Notes: generated from the letters alone by a model not told the origin. Positions 6,619 through 15,206 are shown, counted from the stretch's first letter. The stretch: 21,031 nt of DNA from DATFJZ01 sp046482845 (GCA_046482845.1 JAWOEJ010000176.1:1-21031); one strand, 5' to 3'. Made by a program: numbers and translations.

Positions 6619-7866
6619 ATGAATATTGTACTGGCAGAAGACAATCCCGCTGTTATGCATCTTTATGCACAAATACTTGAGAATACACCTTATACCCTTT
6701 TTTTTGCAGAAAACGGGGTTGATGCCTTTGCGCAGTATCTTAAAACCAATTCCAGGATGGTGATTACAGACTGGACCATGCCGGAAATGGACGGCATTGA
6801 GCTTTGCCAGAAGATAAGAGAACATAAAAGTTCCCATTATACCTATATTATTTTTGTGACATCAATGGACCGGGAAAAAGATGCAGTCATGGGTCTGGAT
6901 GCCGGTGCAGACGATTATATAAAAAAGCCCTTTCATGCAGAGGAGCTTCTGGCCAGAATAAGGTCAGGGGTGAGGATTCTTGAACTTGAGGACCGGGTTC
7001 TGCTGAGCTGCGAAGAGCTTCACAAGGCCGAGCAGATGGCATCCCTTGGACGGCTGGCTGCCGGCATTGCCCATGAAATCAATAATCCCCTGGGGTTTAT
7101 TACATCCAATCTTGAGATCCTCAGGGCATATCGTGAGGATCAGCAGAATTTTATGGAAAAATGGCGTGATTTTTATAGATTTCTGGAAAAAAAATCTGTC
7201 GTGGATGAAGAAATAAAGAAACAGGCCGATCATATAAAGAAGTTTGAAGATGAAAATGAGCTTGCCTATATTATGGATGATTTTCAGGATCTTTTGACTG
7301 AGAACCTGGAAGGCGTTCAGCGGATTGCAGATATTGTAAAAGACATGAAGGCCTTTGGCCGTCCAGGAGATGATTCTCTGGTCAAAAGAGTTGATATAAA
7401 CAGGGAGATAGAAACGACTGTGAGAGTTGTGAAGCAGGACGTTTCTTTTAATTATCCAATACACATGGATCTGGGGGATATCCCGAAAATTGAATGCAGA
7501 CCTGCTCATCTGAATCAGGTGTTCTACGCCCTTCTGGCCAATGCCGCCCATGCAACCCGGAAAAAAGGACGGGTCAGAATACTTACCCGGGCAGAAAACA
7601 ACCATCTGAGAATTATGGTGTCGGACAGCGGTGAGGGAATTCCATATGAAGTTCTGCCAAAGCTGTTTGATCCCTTTTTTTCAACAAAGGAAGTTGGAGA
7701 AGGAAAGGGGATGGGGCTGAATGTGGCCTATCACGTTGTAAAAAGTCATGGCGGACGAATTAAGGTGAAAAGCGATTATGGGAAGGGGTCTGTTTTTACA
7801 CTGCTGCTTCCCTTACAATTTGAAGAAACCGCTTCTTTGGATAAAAAGGATGAATTGGAGACTTGA
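6619..7866 (+). CDS. Hybrid sensor: N-terminal receiver domain plus histidine kinase
   Basis: 415-residue soluble protein with no membrane segment or signal peptide. Residues 1-118 are a complete receiver: acidic pair E7/D8, phosphoacceptor D51 in VITDWTMPEMDG, T81 and K103 in DDYIKKPF. Residues 136-250 are the dimerisation/phosphoacceptor domain with H152 in LAAGIAHEINNPLGF, followed by a long helical stretch (170-240) typical of kinases with the HEINNP box. Residues 295-400 are the ATPase domain: N308 in LLANAAHA, G1 box DSGEGIP (336-342), F box and G2 box GKGMGL (362-367). All catalytic boxes look intact. A receiver placed before the kinase suggests that its input is another phosphorelay. 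A GGGGTG 6 nt before the ATG is a weak ribosome site. It heads the gene cluster ending at 14105, and the next gene starts 2 bp after its stop. Confidence 0.92.
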   Translation: MNIVLAEDNPAVMHLYAQILENTPYTLFFAENGVDAFAQYLKTNSRMVITDWTMPEMDGIELCQKIREHKSSHYTYIIFVTSMDREKDAVMGLDAGADDYIKKPFHAEELLARIRSGVRILELEDRVLLSCEELHKAEQMASLGRLAAGIAHEINNPLGFITSNLEILRAYREDQQNFMEKWRDFYRFLEKKSVVDEEIKKQADHIKKFEDENELAYIMDDFQDLLTENLEGVQRIADIVKDMKAFGRPGDDSLVKRVDINREIETTVRVVKQDVSFNYPIHMDLGDIPKIECRPAHLNQVFYALLANAAHATRKKGRVRILTRAENNHLRIMVSDSGEGIPYEVLPKLFDPFFSTKEVGEGKGMGLNVAYHVVKSHGGRIKVKSDYGKGSVFTLLLPLQFEETASLDKKDELET

Positions 7867-7868
7867 AT

Positions 7869-8606
7869 ATGGCGGAAAAAATGAATCACAGGGTTTTGAT
7901 TGTTGATGATGAAGAGGCTGTGGGAAAAGCCATCGGCAGGCTTTTGAAAAGGGCAGGCACTGATTTTGTTTATGCCCGGTCTGCTCAAGATGCACTTGAA
8001 ACCATCAAAGCTGCAGAATTCCCCTTTTCAGTGATTCTTTCCGACCAGAGGATGCCGGGTATGAAAGGATCTGAGCTTTTGGAAAAAACCAGGGAAGTAT
8101 CTCCTGATACCATTCGGTTTCTGCTGACTGGATATTCAGATGTCAATGCATTGACTGAAGCGGTGAACAAGGGGGCGATTCAACGCTATATCTCCAAACC
8201 CTGGGATAACAGGATGCTCCTTGACATGGTCAGATCAGCCCTGGATCAGTTTGAACTCCTCCAGGAGAACAAAAGGCTTTTTGATCTTGCCAGGGAACAG
8301 AAAAAACAGCTCTATAAGCTCAATTGTGATCTCAAGGACAGCACGGCCCGTCACAAAAAGACCCTGGCCCTTTTAAACAAAGAAATGGCTGACCTGAACC
8401 GGCAGTCGGCAGAAGAGTTAAAAACCAGGGATTTTCTCGGTGAAATTGAGGCGGTTTTAAAGGTGGAAAATATGCTGACAAGTGAAAAGATCAACAAACT
8501 CTGGGCCGCAGCCATAAGTGAGCTTTTTGAACAGTTTCAGGACATTGCCGCCAGAAACGGGTTTGAAATACCTGAAAATTTGTTGTACTCAAAGAATGAT
8601 CAGTGA
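7869..8606 (+). CDS. Response regulator: receiver domain with coiled-coil C-terminal tail, no known output domain
   Basis: 245 residues. The ATG at 7869 is preferred: GGAG lies 8 nt upstream and it starts 2 bp after the kinase stop; a TTG at 7863 and an ATG at 7881 are alternatives. The receiver (residues 7-125) is intact, with D13/D14, phosphoacceptor D59 in ILSDQRMPGMKG, T87 and K110 in YISKPWDN. The SDQRMPG and KPWDN blocks resemble receivers of the RpfG/HD-GYP type, but no HD-GYP follows. Residues 127-185 are a probable coiled coil (QENKRLFDLAREQKKQLYK). Residues 188-237 form a small helical region with weak resemblance to segments in the two downstream FapA proteins. It is probably phosphorylated by the adjacent kinase and may signal through its helical tail. 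Confidence 0.85.
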   Translation: MAEKMNHRVLIVDDEEAVGKAIGRLLKRAGTDFVYARSAQDALETIKAAEFPFSVILSDQRMPGMKGSELLEKTREVSPDTIRFLLTGYSDVNALTEAVNKGAIQRYISKPWDNRMLLDMVRSALDQFELLQENKRLFDLAREQKKQLYKLNCDLKDSTARHKKTLALLNKEMADLNRQSAEELKTRDFLGEIEAVLKVENMLTSEKINKLWAAAISELFEQFQDIAARNGFEIPENLLYSKNDQ

Positions 8607-8666
8607 AAAACCATGCCCCTGGCAGTCTGATTTTCTGACTGTTTAGGCGTTGTACAAGGGAAAACA

Positions 8667-11564
8667 ATGGGTTATCGTAAAATGAACAGTATTCTTTTAG
8701 TGGATGATGAAGAATCTGTTTTAAAAATATTGAGACGGTTTTTTAAAAAAAACGGTTTTCAAAAGGTGGTTTCCGCCTTAAACGGAGAGCAGGCCGTCAA
8801 AATTCTGGAAAATGATGACAATGAGTTTTTTCTGATTATCTCGGATCAGAATATGCCGGGCATGAGCGGAGATACCTTTCTGGAAAAGAGTCTTTTTCTA
8901 AGTCCTGAATCAAGGCGGATTCTCATGACAGGCCATTCAGATCTTGAAGCCCTTGCCAATGCAGTTAACCGGGGAGAAATTCATCAATATATCCTAAAGC
9001 CGTGGGACAACAATGATCTTTTATTAAAAGTAAAGGGCGAGTATGAGATTTATAAAAAAATTCAGGATAGAAAGCGTTTGTTCAAGGTAACCCGGCATCA
9101 GACAATAACATTGTACCGGTTTGCATCTCAGCTAAAGAAAGAAGAAAAGGCTTTTAGAGAAAGAATTGAACTTAAAAAACAGGCGGTTGAAACCGCTAAA
9201 GAGGAATTGATCTATGCAAAAAAAAGGGCTGAACAGGAAAGTCTTTTTCCGGGATTTGATCAATTGCTGTCCAGAACCATTAATATCAATCCGGAAAATA
9301 TGGCCAAAACCTTTTTTCTTGTAAAAAAAGAATTTTACAAGATGATAAGCCAGATTGCAGAAAAATATCAGATAGCGTTTGTTCCAGAAATTTCAGACAT
9401 TGATGCGGTTTCAATAGAAGACAATACCTATGAGATTATTGATCAGATCCTGGAAATCCTTATGCTGAAAATGGAATCAGATCTGAGTGCAATGAACCGG
9501 GACAAAGAAGAAAGCTTTTCCGTAGATCAGTATAAAACAGTGCCTGCTTTTGAGAGCCTGGCTTTAAATGACGGGTATATTACACAACAGGAGTTTGAAA
9601 GGGCAAGGGAAACTGTTTTAGATAAAAGCAGAAAAAGTTCTGACAGTGCTGAACATGCCATGGATAAACGACTCCTTGACATGGGATTTCTTTTGAGAAA
9701 TGAGGTAAGCCAGATTTATGCCAAGCTCTTTCTCATTGAAACCCGGCTGCTGGACAGAAAATTTGTTGAAGCACTTTCAGACAAAAACCTTATTTCTGAA
9801 AAGGATGCAGAAAAGGCGTTTTTAAAGCAGCTGAACTTTTTTGAGGAGAACAGAACGGTAAAAGCTGTTGCAGATATACTGGTTGACGAGCATCTGCTCA
9901 GTTCTGAAAACAGAGATGAATTGTATTCAGAACTTGACAGAGCAGGCAGAAAAGCAACGGCCGATGTTGAAATGTCTTCTGATTTTTCATCGGACTATGG
10001 TGCGTATGTTGACCTTGAAATTTCAAAAGACCTTTTGCGGGCCTGTATCAGGATTCCTATGTGCATCCATGGTGCTTCAGACATTGAACCGATAAAGGCC
10101 CTGATAAAAAAACGCGGCATCACCTACGGGATTGTGGATGATATTGTAATCAAGGGATTTCTCCAGAATGTAAGCAGTGATCAGGAGGCCTTTGTTGTTG
10201 CAAAGGGGGATGACCCGGATTACGGTGAAAATTCCCGTATTGTTTACCATTTTAGTACAGAAAAGAAAAAAGCCGGGGCGATTGCACAAGACGGTTCCAT
10301 TGACTTCCGGGAAACCGACAGATACACCTGTGTCAAGGAAGGCGCGCTTTTAGCGGAACTGATTCCCGGTAAAAAAGGAAAACCGGGCCGGGATGTGTTT
10401 GGGGAGCCTGTTCTGGTAAAAGAGGTTGACCATGCGGTGTTGCGATCCGGGGAAGGCACTGCGTTGTCCAAAAACGGTTTGAGACTTTATGCAAAAATTA
10501 CAGGCCAGCCAAGTGTTGACCACAGGGGTGTTATCTCTGTTCTGGACGAGCTCCATGTAAAGGGGGATGTGAATTTTAAAACCGGCAATATCAATTTTAA
10601 GGGCAATGTGGTTGTAGACGGGGTGATTACTGAAGGATTCACAATTGTATGCGAGGATCTTATAGCAAAGGGAATAGACGGCGGCATAGCCTTGATTTCT
10701 GGAGATCTGAATGTGTCAACAGGTATTGTAAATGCCGTGATTGAAACCAGGGGAAATATTCAGGCCAAGTACATCAATCATTCAACCATCAGCGGGTTTG
10801 GAGATGTGTTTGTCACCCGGGAGATAATGGGGTCCCATATCACAGTCAGCGGGGAAATCAATAATAAGACCGGCAGAATTACTTCATCTTTCCTGGCTGC
10901 AAGAAAGGGCCTTGATGTGCGACAGATCGGTACGGAAAAAGCAGAACGGTCCACCATCAGGATGGGGGTGAATGATCATATCAAATGGCTGGAAGGCCAG
11001 TTTGACAAAAAAGCGGCTGCTGTTCAAAAAGACCTTGATATAATAGTACAAAAGAAATCCGTTTACGATGATAAAAATATGAAGCTGCATATTGAGATAG
11101 CCAATCACACCTTTTCGCTGGAGAAGGCGGTAAAAAAGAAAGAAGATCTTAAAGCCCGGATGGCCAATATCAGAGACAGCAGCTCTGAAATAAACAAAAC
11201 AGCCGAAAAAACAAAAAAAATTGATGAAATTATTAAAGATGTCGAAAATAGAATAAACGATATATTTAAGGAACAGGATGAACTTTCAGGCAGGATTCAT
11301 TCCTATGAAGAACAGATCAAGGGGTTGAAACTAAAGCGTGACAGTATAAATGCCGAAAAAGAGGCTTCCATGGAATTTCTCCAGCTTGATGATCCGGCTG
11401 CTGTGCTCAAGGTGAATTACATGATACATGCAGGCACAAAAATATCAGGAACAGCGGCAGCAATGATTGTGAAGCGGGATACCATGAAATCAAAATTCAT
11501 GGAAATAGATTCAGCCTCTCCGGATAACAAAGAGGAAAAAGAGATTGTTCATCAAAGCCTATAA
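8667..11564 (+). CDS. REC-FapA: receiver domain fused to a FapA (DUF342) beta-helix protein
   Basis: 965 residues. Residues 6-125: intact receiver (D13/D14, D60 in IISDQNMPGMSG, T88, K111 in ILKPWDN). 127-190: helical linker. 195-240: short helical module shared with its neighbours. About 295-425: four degenerate repeats of the type 'aliphatic, x, LIS/LLS, E, x' (LALNDGYITQQEF, LLDMGFLLRNEV, ALSDKNLISEKDA, ILVDEHLLSSENR). About 446-760: FapA, including GKPGRDVFGEPV (571-582), GDVNFKTGNINFKGNVVVDG (633-652) and GDLNVSTGIVNAV, predicted to be beta-helical. 770-900: coiled coil. The C-terminus has the family-typical VNYMIHAGTKISG. FapA is known in Vibrio vulnificus as a flagellar assembly factor that binds EIIA-Glc; that role is not proven for this protein. 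ATG 8667 follows AAGGGA. Confidence 0.88.
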   Translation: MGYRKMNSILLVDDEESVLKILRRFFKKNGFQKVVSALNGEQAVKILENDDNEFFLIISDQNMPGMSGDTFLEKSLFLSPESRRILMTGHSDLEALANAVNRGEIHQYILKPWDNNDLLLKVKGEYEIYKKIQDRKRLFKVTRHQTITLYRFASQLKKEEKAFRERIELKKQAVETAKEELIYAKKRAEQESLFPGFDQLLSRTININPENMAKTFFLVKKEFYKMISQIAEKYQIAFVPEISDIDAVSIEDNTYEIIDQILEILMLKMESDLSAMNRDKEESFSVDQYKTVPAFESLALNDGYITQQEFERARETVLDKSRKSSDSAEHAMDKRLLDMGFLLRNEVSQIYAKLFLIETRLLDRKFVEALSDKNLISEKDAEKAFLKQLNFFEENRTVKAVADILVDEHLLSSENRDELYSELDRAGRKATADVEMSSDFSSDYGAYVDLEISKDLLRACIRIPMCIHGASDIEPIKALIKKRGITYGIVDDIVIKGFLQNVSSDQEAFVVAKGDDPDYGENSRIVYHFSTEKKKAGAIAQDGSIDFRETDRYTCVKEGALLAELIPGKKGKPGRDVFGEPVLVKEVDHAVLRSGEGTALSKNGLRLYAKITGQPSVDHRGVISVLDELHVKGDVNFKTGNINFKGNVVVDGVITEGFTIVCEDLIAKGIDGGIALISGDLNVSTGIVNAVIETRGNIQAKYINHSTISGFGDVFVTREIMGSHITVSGEINNKTGRITSSFLAARKGLDVRQIGTEKAERSTIRMGVNDHIKWLEGQFDKKAAAVQKDLDIIVQKKSVYDDKNMKLHIEIANHTFSLEKAVKKKEDLKARMANIRDSSSEINKTAEKTKKIDEIIKDVENRINDIFKEQDELSGRIHSYEEQIKGLKLKRDSINAEKEASMEFLQLDDPAAVLKVNYMIHAGTKISGTAAAMIVKRDTMKSKFMEIDSASPDNKEEKEIVHQSL

Positions 11565-11648
11565 CCTTGCAGCACAGAAAGGCCCCTGGCGTTTTTGCTT
11601 CAGCACAGCAGGCTGACGGGTCAGATGCATCAGTATACTGGAGACAAG

Positions 11649-14105
11649 ATGGATGCAAAAGGTAAACACAGAGTACTTGTAGTGGAAGCCAGTGATAAGT
11701 TGAGGCAGCGGCTTGATACGGTTTTAGTTTCCCAGGGGTTTGAAGTGACCTGCGAAACCACAGCGGCTTCGGCGCTTGAACGACTTGCCAGCGCTGAACC
11801 GCTTTTTTATACCCTGATTGTTTCAAGTTATCAGATGCCTGAAATGAAAGGGGATGAGATCCTAAAAAAAGCAGGAGAGGCAGCTCCAGAAACCTTAAGG
11901 ATGCTGATTGCCGATGCGTCTGATTTTGAGACCATGGTAAACGCCGTGAATATCGCAGATGTTCACGCCTGTTTTCTTCTGCCTGTCAATGAAACCGATT
12001 TTGTTGTTCAGGTAAACCAGTGCTGTGATCAGTTTGAAAAGACCAGAGAACTTGAAAACCTGAAAAAGATGACCCGGCGCCAGAACAGACAGATGTTTAA
12101 AATGGCAGAGGAATTAAAAAAAAAGGATACGCTTTACAGGAAAAGAATAAAAAAAATAAAACAGCAGATCAGAATCCATAAAACCGCCCAGAGGAATAAT
12201 GATAAGAATAATGAGAAAAATGAAGACAGTCCGGATCTTGTTTCTCTTGAAACCCTTTTGTCGAAAAACGGGATTGTGTTTACCTCTGAAAATCTGGAAG
12301 CAGAATTTCTGTCCATGGCAGACCAGCTTAAAATAGTTTTTACCCGGGTGTTGAAAAATTCCAGTGGCAGCATGGAAGCCTTGGATTTCCCCCTGGTGCT
12401 GAAAGAAGATTCTAATGATAAATCCCTTTGTGAAAAAGCAGTTCAGCTGATGTCTCTTTTTTTTATGCTTATGGATGATCAGAAAAAAGCAGCTTCACAG
12501 GAAAGTGACGGCTGCTCCAGGGTAGAGGATATGCTGGAACTGACCCTGTCGGACAATAGAACAAAGGCCTTTGTCAGGATAAAAACCTACAATCCTGATA
12601 TGATTACTGTGGACAGCATAAAGGATTTCCTGGACGAGCAGGAGATCAGATTCGGTCTGGCTGATGATAAATTGATTTCAGCCTGGCTGGCAGATCCCCT
12701 CCGGCAGGACAGTGCCTTTGTTATTGCCGAGGGAAAAAGTCCAAAACTGCCAAAAAATGCAGAAATTTCCTATTCTTTCCCCACAGATTATCTAAAGGCA
12801 GGCAGGGTGAACAAAGACGGAAGCATTGATTTCAAGGAAAGGGGGGATATACCTTTTGTTGAAAAAGGGATGCTGCTTGCCTCAAAGCTGCCTGCAGAGG
12901 AAGGGGTGCCAGGAAGAGATGTGTATGGTATGGAGATCCCCGTTTCTAAAGCATCAGATTTGCTTTTCAGCAGTGGAATCGGAACGATAGTGTCTGAAGA
13001 CAATCTTAAGATCTATGCAGATAATGATGGTCAGCCTTATTTGGATCCCATGGGTGTTGTTTCTGTTTTTCCTGAGTTGAATATAAAAGGGGATGTGGGG
13101 TTTGAAACAGGTAATATTAAATACAACGGCAATATCGTGGTGCATGGGATTGTAAAGGAAGGCTTTTCTGTGAAAGGGGCCTCCCTGACTGTTTCCCAGA
13201 TTGAAGGGGCTGAAATTGAACTTACCGGTGATCTCAATGTCTCGGCCGGTATTATTGATGCCCATCTGATAAAGGTCCAGGGCAGTGTTCAGGCAAAATA
13301 CGTGAACAATTCAAAAATTGAAGCGTTTGGAGATCTGATTGTTCAAAAGGAGATCATTGATTCGGTTGTTCTGCTGTCAGGGGCATGTGTCAATACCCAG
13401 GGCAAAATGCTGTCTTCAGCAATTACAGCCAGGAAAGGCGTGTATGCCGGACAGATAGGGACGGATATGTCACAGCCGGTAAAAATAAAGGTGGGGGGTG
13501 AGGATCATATAAATTTTCTTATGGCTCAGGTGAAAGACAGGCTTGACAGAAATCTCAAGGCATTGGAGAAATTAAGGGCAGATATATCAGACCTGGAAGC
13601 CGAGGATAAGGAGCTGAATGTAAAAATTACAGAACAGGCTTATCTTCAGGACCGTACCCAGCTTGAGCTGGATGCAGTAAAGGAAAAATTGTCTGGCCTT
13701 AATGTTTCGGGTAATGTGAGCGCGGTTCAGAAGGTAACAAAGGCGGCAGAAAAGATGCACAGGATGATAAAACAGGCTGAAGACACCATAAAGGGGTTCT
13801 TCAGCCGTCAGGATTCCGTTGCAGATGAGATTTCCGGGAAAAAAAAGAAAATCAAAGCAATTGAAAAGTCAAATAAAACCCTGGTGTATAAGAAAAAAGG
13901 ATTACGGGAGTTTTCAGAAAAAAGCGAGCCTCAAGCAGAACTGAAGATAAACAAACGGGCCATGCCGGGAACCATAATAAAGGGCCCCCATTCTTCAGTG
14001 ACCCTAAAGGACCCAGTTTCAAGATGTATTATCCGGGAGGTGAAAAAGCATTTTGAAGATGACCATGGCACTGGCTTTTATGAAATGGAGACGTCCTTTC
14101 TATAA
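11649..14105 (+). CDS. Pseudoreceiver-FapA protein (catalytically dead REC plus FapA/DUF342)
   Basis: 818 residues from the ATG at 11649, which has GGAG 5 nt upstream; a TTG at 11595 in the same frame is less likely. The architecture parallels the upstream gene. The receiver-like domain (7-125) keeps the fold motif SSYQMPEMKG but has Ser60 for the phosphoacceptor Asp, E13/A14 for the acidic pair, Ala88 for Thr and Leu111 for Lys. Helical linker 127-190; short helical module about 195-240; FapA N-domain about 295-380; GVPGRDVYGMEIPV (419-432); beta-helix about 470-610 with GDVGFETGNIKYNGNIVV and GDLNVSAGIIDAH; coiled coil about 620-780. It lacks the four-repeat insertion of its neighbour. It is probably a duplicate of that neighbour, now acting without phosphorylation and perhaps by hetero-oligomerisation. 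Repeat copy B begins 15 bp after the stop. Confidence 0.88.
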   Translation: MDAKGKHRVLVVEASDKLRQRLDTVLVSQGFEVTCETTAASALERLASAEPLFYTLIVSSYQMPEMKGDEILKKAGEAAPETLRMLIADASDFETMVNAVNIADVHACFLLPVNETDFVVQVNQCCDQFEKTRELENLKKMTRRQNRQMFKMAEELKKKDTLYRKRIKKIKQQIRIHKTAQRNNDKNNEKNEDSPDLVSLETLLSKNGIVFTSENLEAEFLSMADQLKIVFTRVLKNSSGSMEALDFPLVLKEDSNDKSLCEKAVQLMSLFFMLMDDQKKAASQESDGCSRVEDMLELTLSDNRTKAFVRIKTYNPDMITVDSIKDFLDEQEIRFGLADDKLISAWLADPLRQDSAFVIAEGKSPKLPKNAEISYSFPTDYLKAGRVNKDGSIDFKERGDIPFVEKGMLLASKLPAEEGVPGRDVYGMEIPVSKASDLLFSSGIGTIVSEDNLKIYADNDGQPYLDPMGVVSVFPELNIKGDVGFETGNIKYNGNIVVHGIVKEGFSVKGASLTVSQIEGAEIELTGDLNVSAGIIDAHLIKVQGSVQAKYVNNSKIEAFGDLIVQKEIIDSVVLLSGACVNTQGKMLSSAITARKGVYAGQIGTDMSQPVKIKVGGEDHINFLMAQVKDRLDRNLKALEKLRADISDLEAEDKELNVKITEQAYLQDRTQLELDAVKEKLSGLNVSGNVSAVQKVTKAAEKMHRMIKQAEDTIKGFFSRQDSVADEISGKKKKIKAIEKSNKTLVYKKKGLREFSEKSEPQAELKINKRAMPGTIIKGPHSSVTLKDPVSRCIIREVKKHFEDDHGTGFYEMETSFL

Positions 14106-14120
14106 ATCGGCATCTGTTTT

Positions 14121-14183
14121 TGAAAGCCATCAGCCTTCAGCCATCAGTACTCAGCTAACAGCTAACAGCTTTCATGCTTTATA
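14121..14183 (+). repeat. Heptamer-built repeat, copy B1 (first of a 63-bp tandem pair)
   Basis: Nine 7-nt units: three GCCWTCA-type units, GTACTCA, two GCTAACA, GCTTTCA, TGCTTTA, TATGAAA. The next copy starts exactly 63 bp later. ATGAAAGC-type and GCTTTCAT arms at the two ends are inverted repeats of each other. B1 lacks the TGTCC-hairpin tail. It fills the gap after the second FapA gene. Confidence 0.85.
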
Positions 14184-14267
14184 TGAAAGCCATCAGCCAT
14201 CAGCCATCAGTACTCAGCTAACAGCTAACAGCTTTCATGCTTTGTTGTGTCCGCCAGGACATGGGGG
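14184..14267 (+). repeat. Heptamer-built repeat, copy B2 with hairpin tail
   Basis: Same unit order as B1 (three GCCATCA, GTACTCA, two GCTAACA, GCTTTCA, TGCTTTG), followed by the tail TTGTGTCCGCCAGGACATGG containing the TGTCC/GGACA hairpin. ATGAAAGC (14183-14190) and GCTTTCAT (14231-14238) are perfect inverted arms. The right half (14235-14267) is also coding sequence on the minus strand: it gives the glycosyltransferase its last ten codons and stop. Confidence 0.85.
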
Positions 14268-15098
14268 GGATATGGGATATTTGTTTCGTTTAAGACAGCC
14301 TTGATGGTAGATGTGCTCTTTTTTTTTTAACACTGTAAGCGCTTCTTTTTTTTGAGTTTCACTGAGTTTTCCAGAGCTTAATATTTTTTTAATGGACTGT
14401 ATTCTGAATTTGTCCAGAGAGTGCATGCCTGACAATTGATCGCTGTGTCCGCCCCGTTTAACAATACACGGCCGGTCTATGAGAAAGACAGGGTAAGTAA
14501 CAGCGGTTCTCAGCCAGAGGTCATAATCCTCGCAGGCAGCAAGGCTTTCATCAAACAAACCAATGATATCAAAAAAACGGCGACGCATCATCACAGCAGA
14601 TGGGCTGACAAGGCAGAGGTGCAGGGAGGGTTCAAAAATCATTCCAGATGGTTTTTTGTGTTTTTTTTTAGGATTGACCCGTCTGCCATTTCTGATCCAG
14701 ATTTCCTCTGTCTGGCAGATAATGGCATTTGGACTGGCCTTGAAAAAGTCAATCTGGCAGGCGGTTTTGTCAGGAAGCCACAGATCGTCGGAATCAAGAA
14801 AGGCAATAAATTCTCCTCGGGTATTTTGAATGCCGAGATTTCTGGCCGCACTCACTCCTTTGTTTTCCTGCTTTAAAAGAATGATCTGGTCCATGAACGG
14901 CTCAAGCACATCCCTGGTGTTGTCTGTGGAGCCGTCATCCACCACAATGATTTCGACAGGCTGGTATGTTTGATCCAGTACGGATTGAACTGCTTCTGCA
15001 ATGATCCATCCCCTGTTGAATGTTGGGATTACAACTGAAACAAGGGGGGAAGCGTTTTTATTCATGAAGGTTTGAACCGGGTGTTTCACATCCTGCAT
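14235..15098 (-). CDS. Family 2 glycosyltransferase
   Basis: 287 residues from the ATG at 15098 (AAGGA 10 nt upstream); a longer in-frame TTG start at 15137 is possible. GT-A fold motifs are clear: SVVIPTFNRG (21-30), IVVDDGSTDNT (51-61), NKGVSAARNLGI (79-90), DXD-type FLDSDDLWLP (100-109) for metal and nucleotide-sugar binding, and ACEDYDLWLR (188-197) with the likely catalytic-base ED pair. It has no membrane helix, so it is a cytoplasmic or peripheral enzyme that transfers a sugar to a cell-surface glycan or similar acceptor; donor and acceptor are unknown. The last ten residues (PPCPGGHNKA) come from repeat B2, so the natural C-terminus was probably replaced or extended. It stands alone, convergent with the FapA cluster and divergent from kor. 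Confidence 0.9.
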   Translation of the reverse strand: MQDVKHPVQTFMNKNASPLVSVVIPTFNRGWIIAEAVQSVLDQTYQPVEIIVVDDGSTDNTRDVLEPFMDQIILLKQENKGVSAARNLGIQNTRGEFIAFLDSDDLWLPDKTACQIDFFKASPNAIICQTEEIWIRNGRRVNPKKKHKKPSGMIFEPSLHLCLVSPSAVMMRRRFFDIIGLFDESLAACEDYDLWLRTAVTYPVFLIDRPCIVKRGGHSDQLSGMHSLDKFRIQSIKKILSSGKLSETQKKEALTVLKKKEHIYHQGCLKRNKYPISPPCPGGHNKA

Positions 15099-15206
15099 TT
15101 TTTTTATTTCCTTCTCAGAAGGGTCTCTGCAAATCAATGAAAGGTGTACATGATTCCCATCACTGGTAAAGTCAAGGGGTGGGTTAGGTTTTATTTTTTA
15201 CTTTTC

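Noticed and set aside
8623..8641. Terminator between the receiver gene and REC-FapA
   Set aside because: CAGTCTGA and TCTGACTG pair with one mismatch, but only three T follow, and the genes look cotranscribed.
14053..14304. 83-codon plus-strand reading frame with a 21-residue tandem peptide (HQPSAISTQLTANSFHAL twice)
   Set aside because: It is translation of the 63-bp repeat pair, whose period happens to be a multiple of three. It overlaps the FapA and glycosyltransferase ends and has no ribosome site.
15147..15175. Minus-strand promoter for the glycosyltransferase (TTGACT at 15175-15170)
   Set aside because: The -35 is good, but the only hexamer at 17-bp spacing is CATGTA, too far from consensus.
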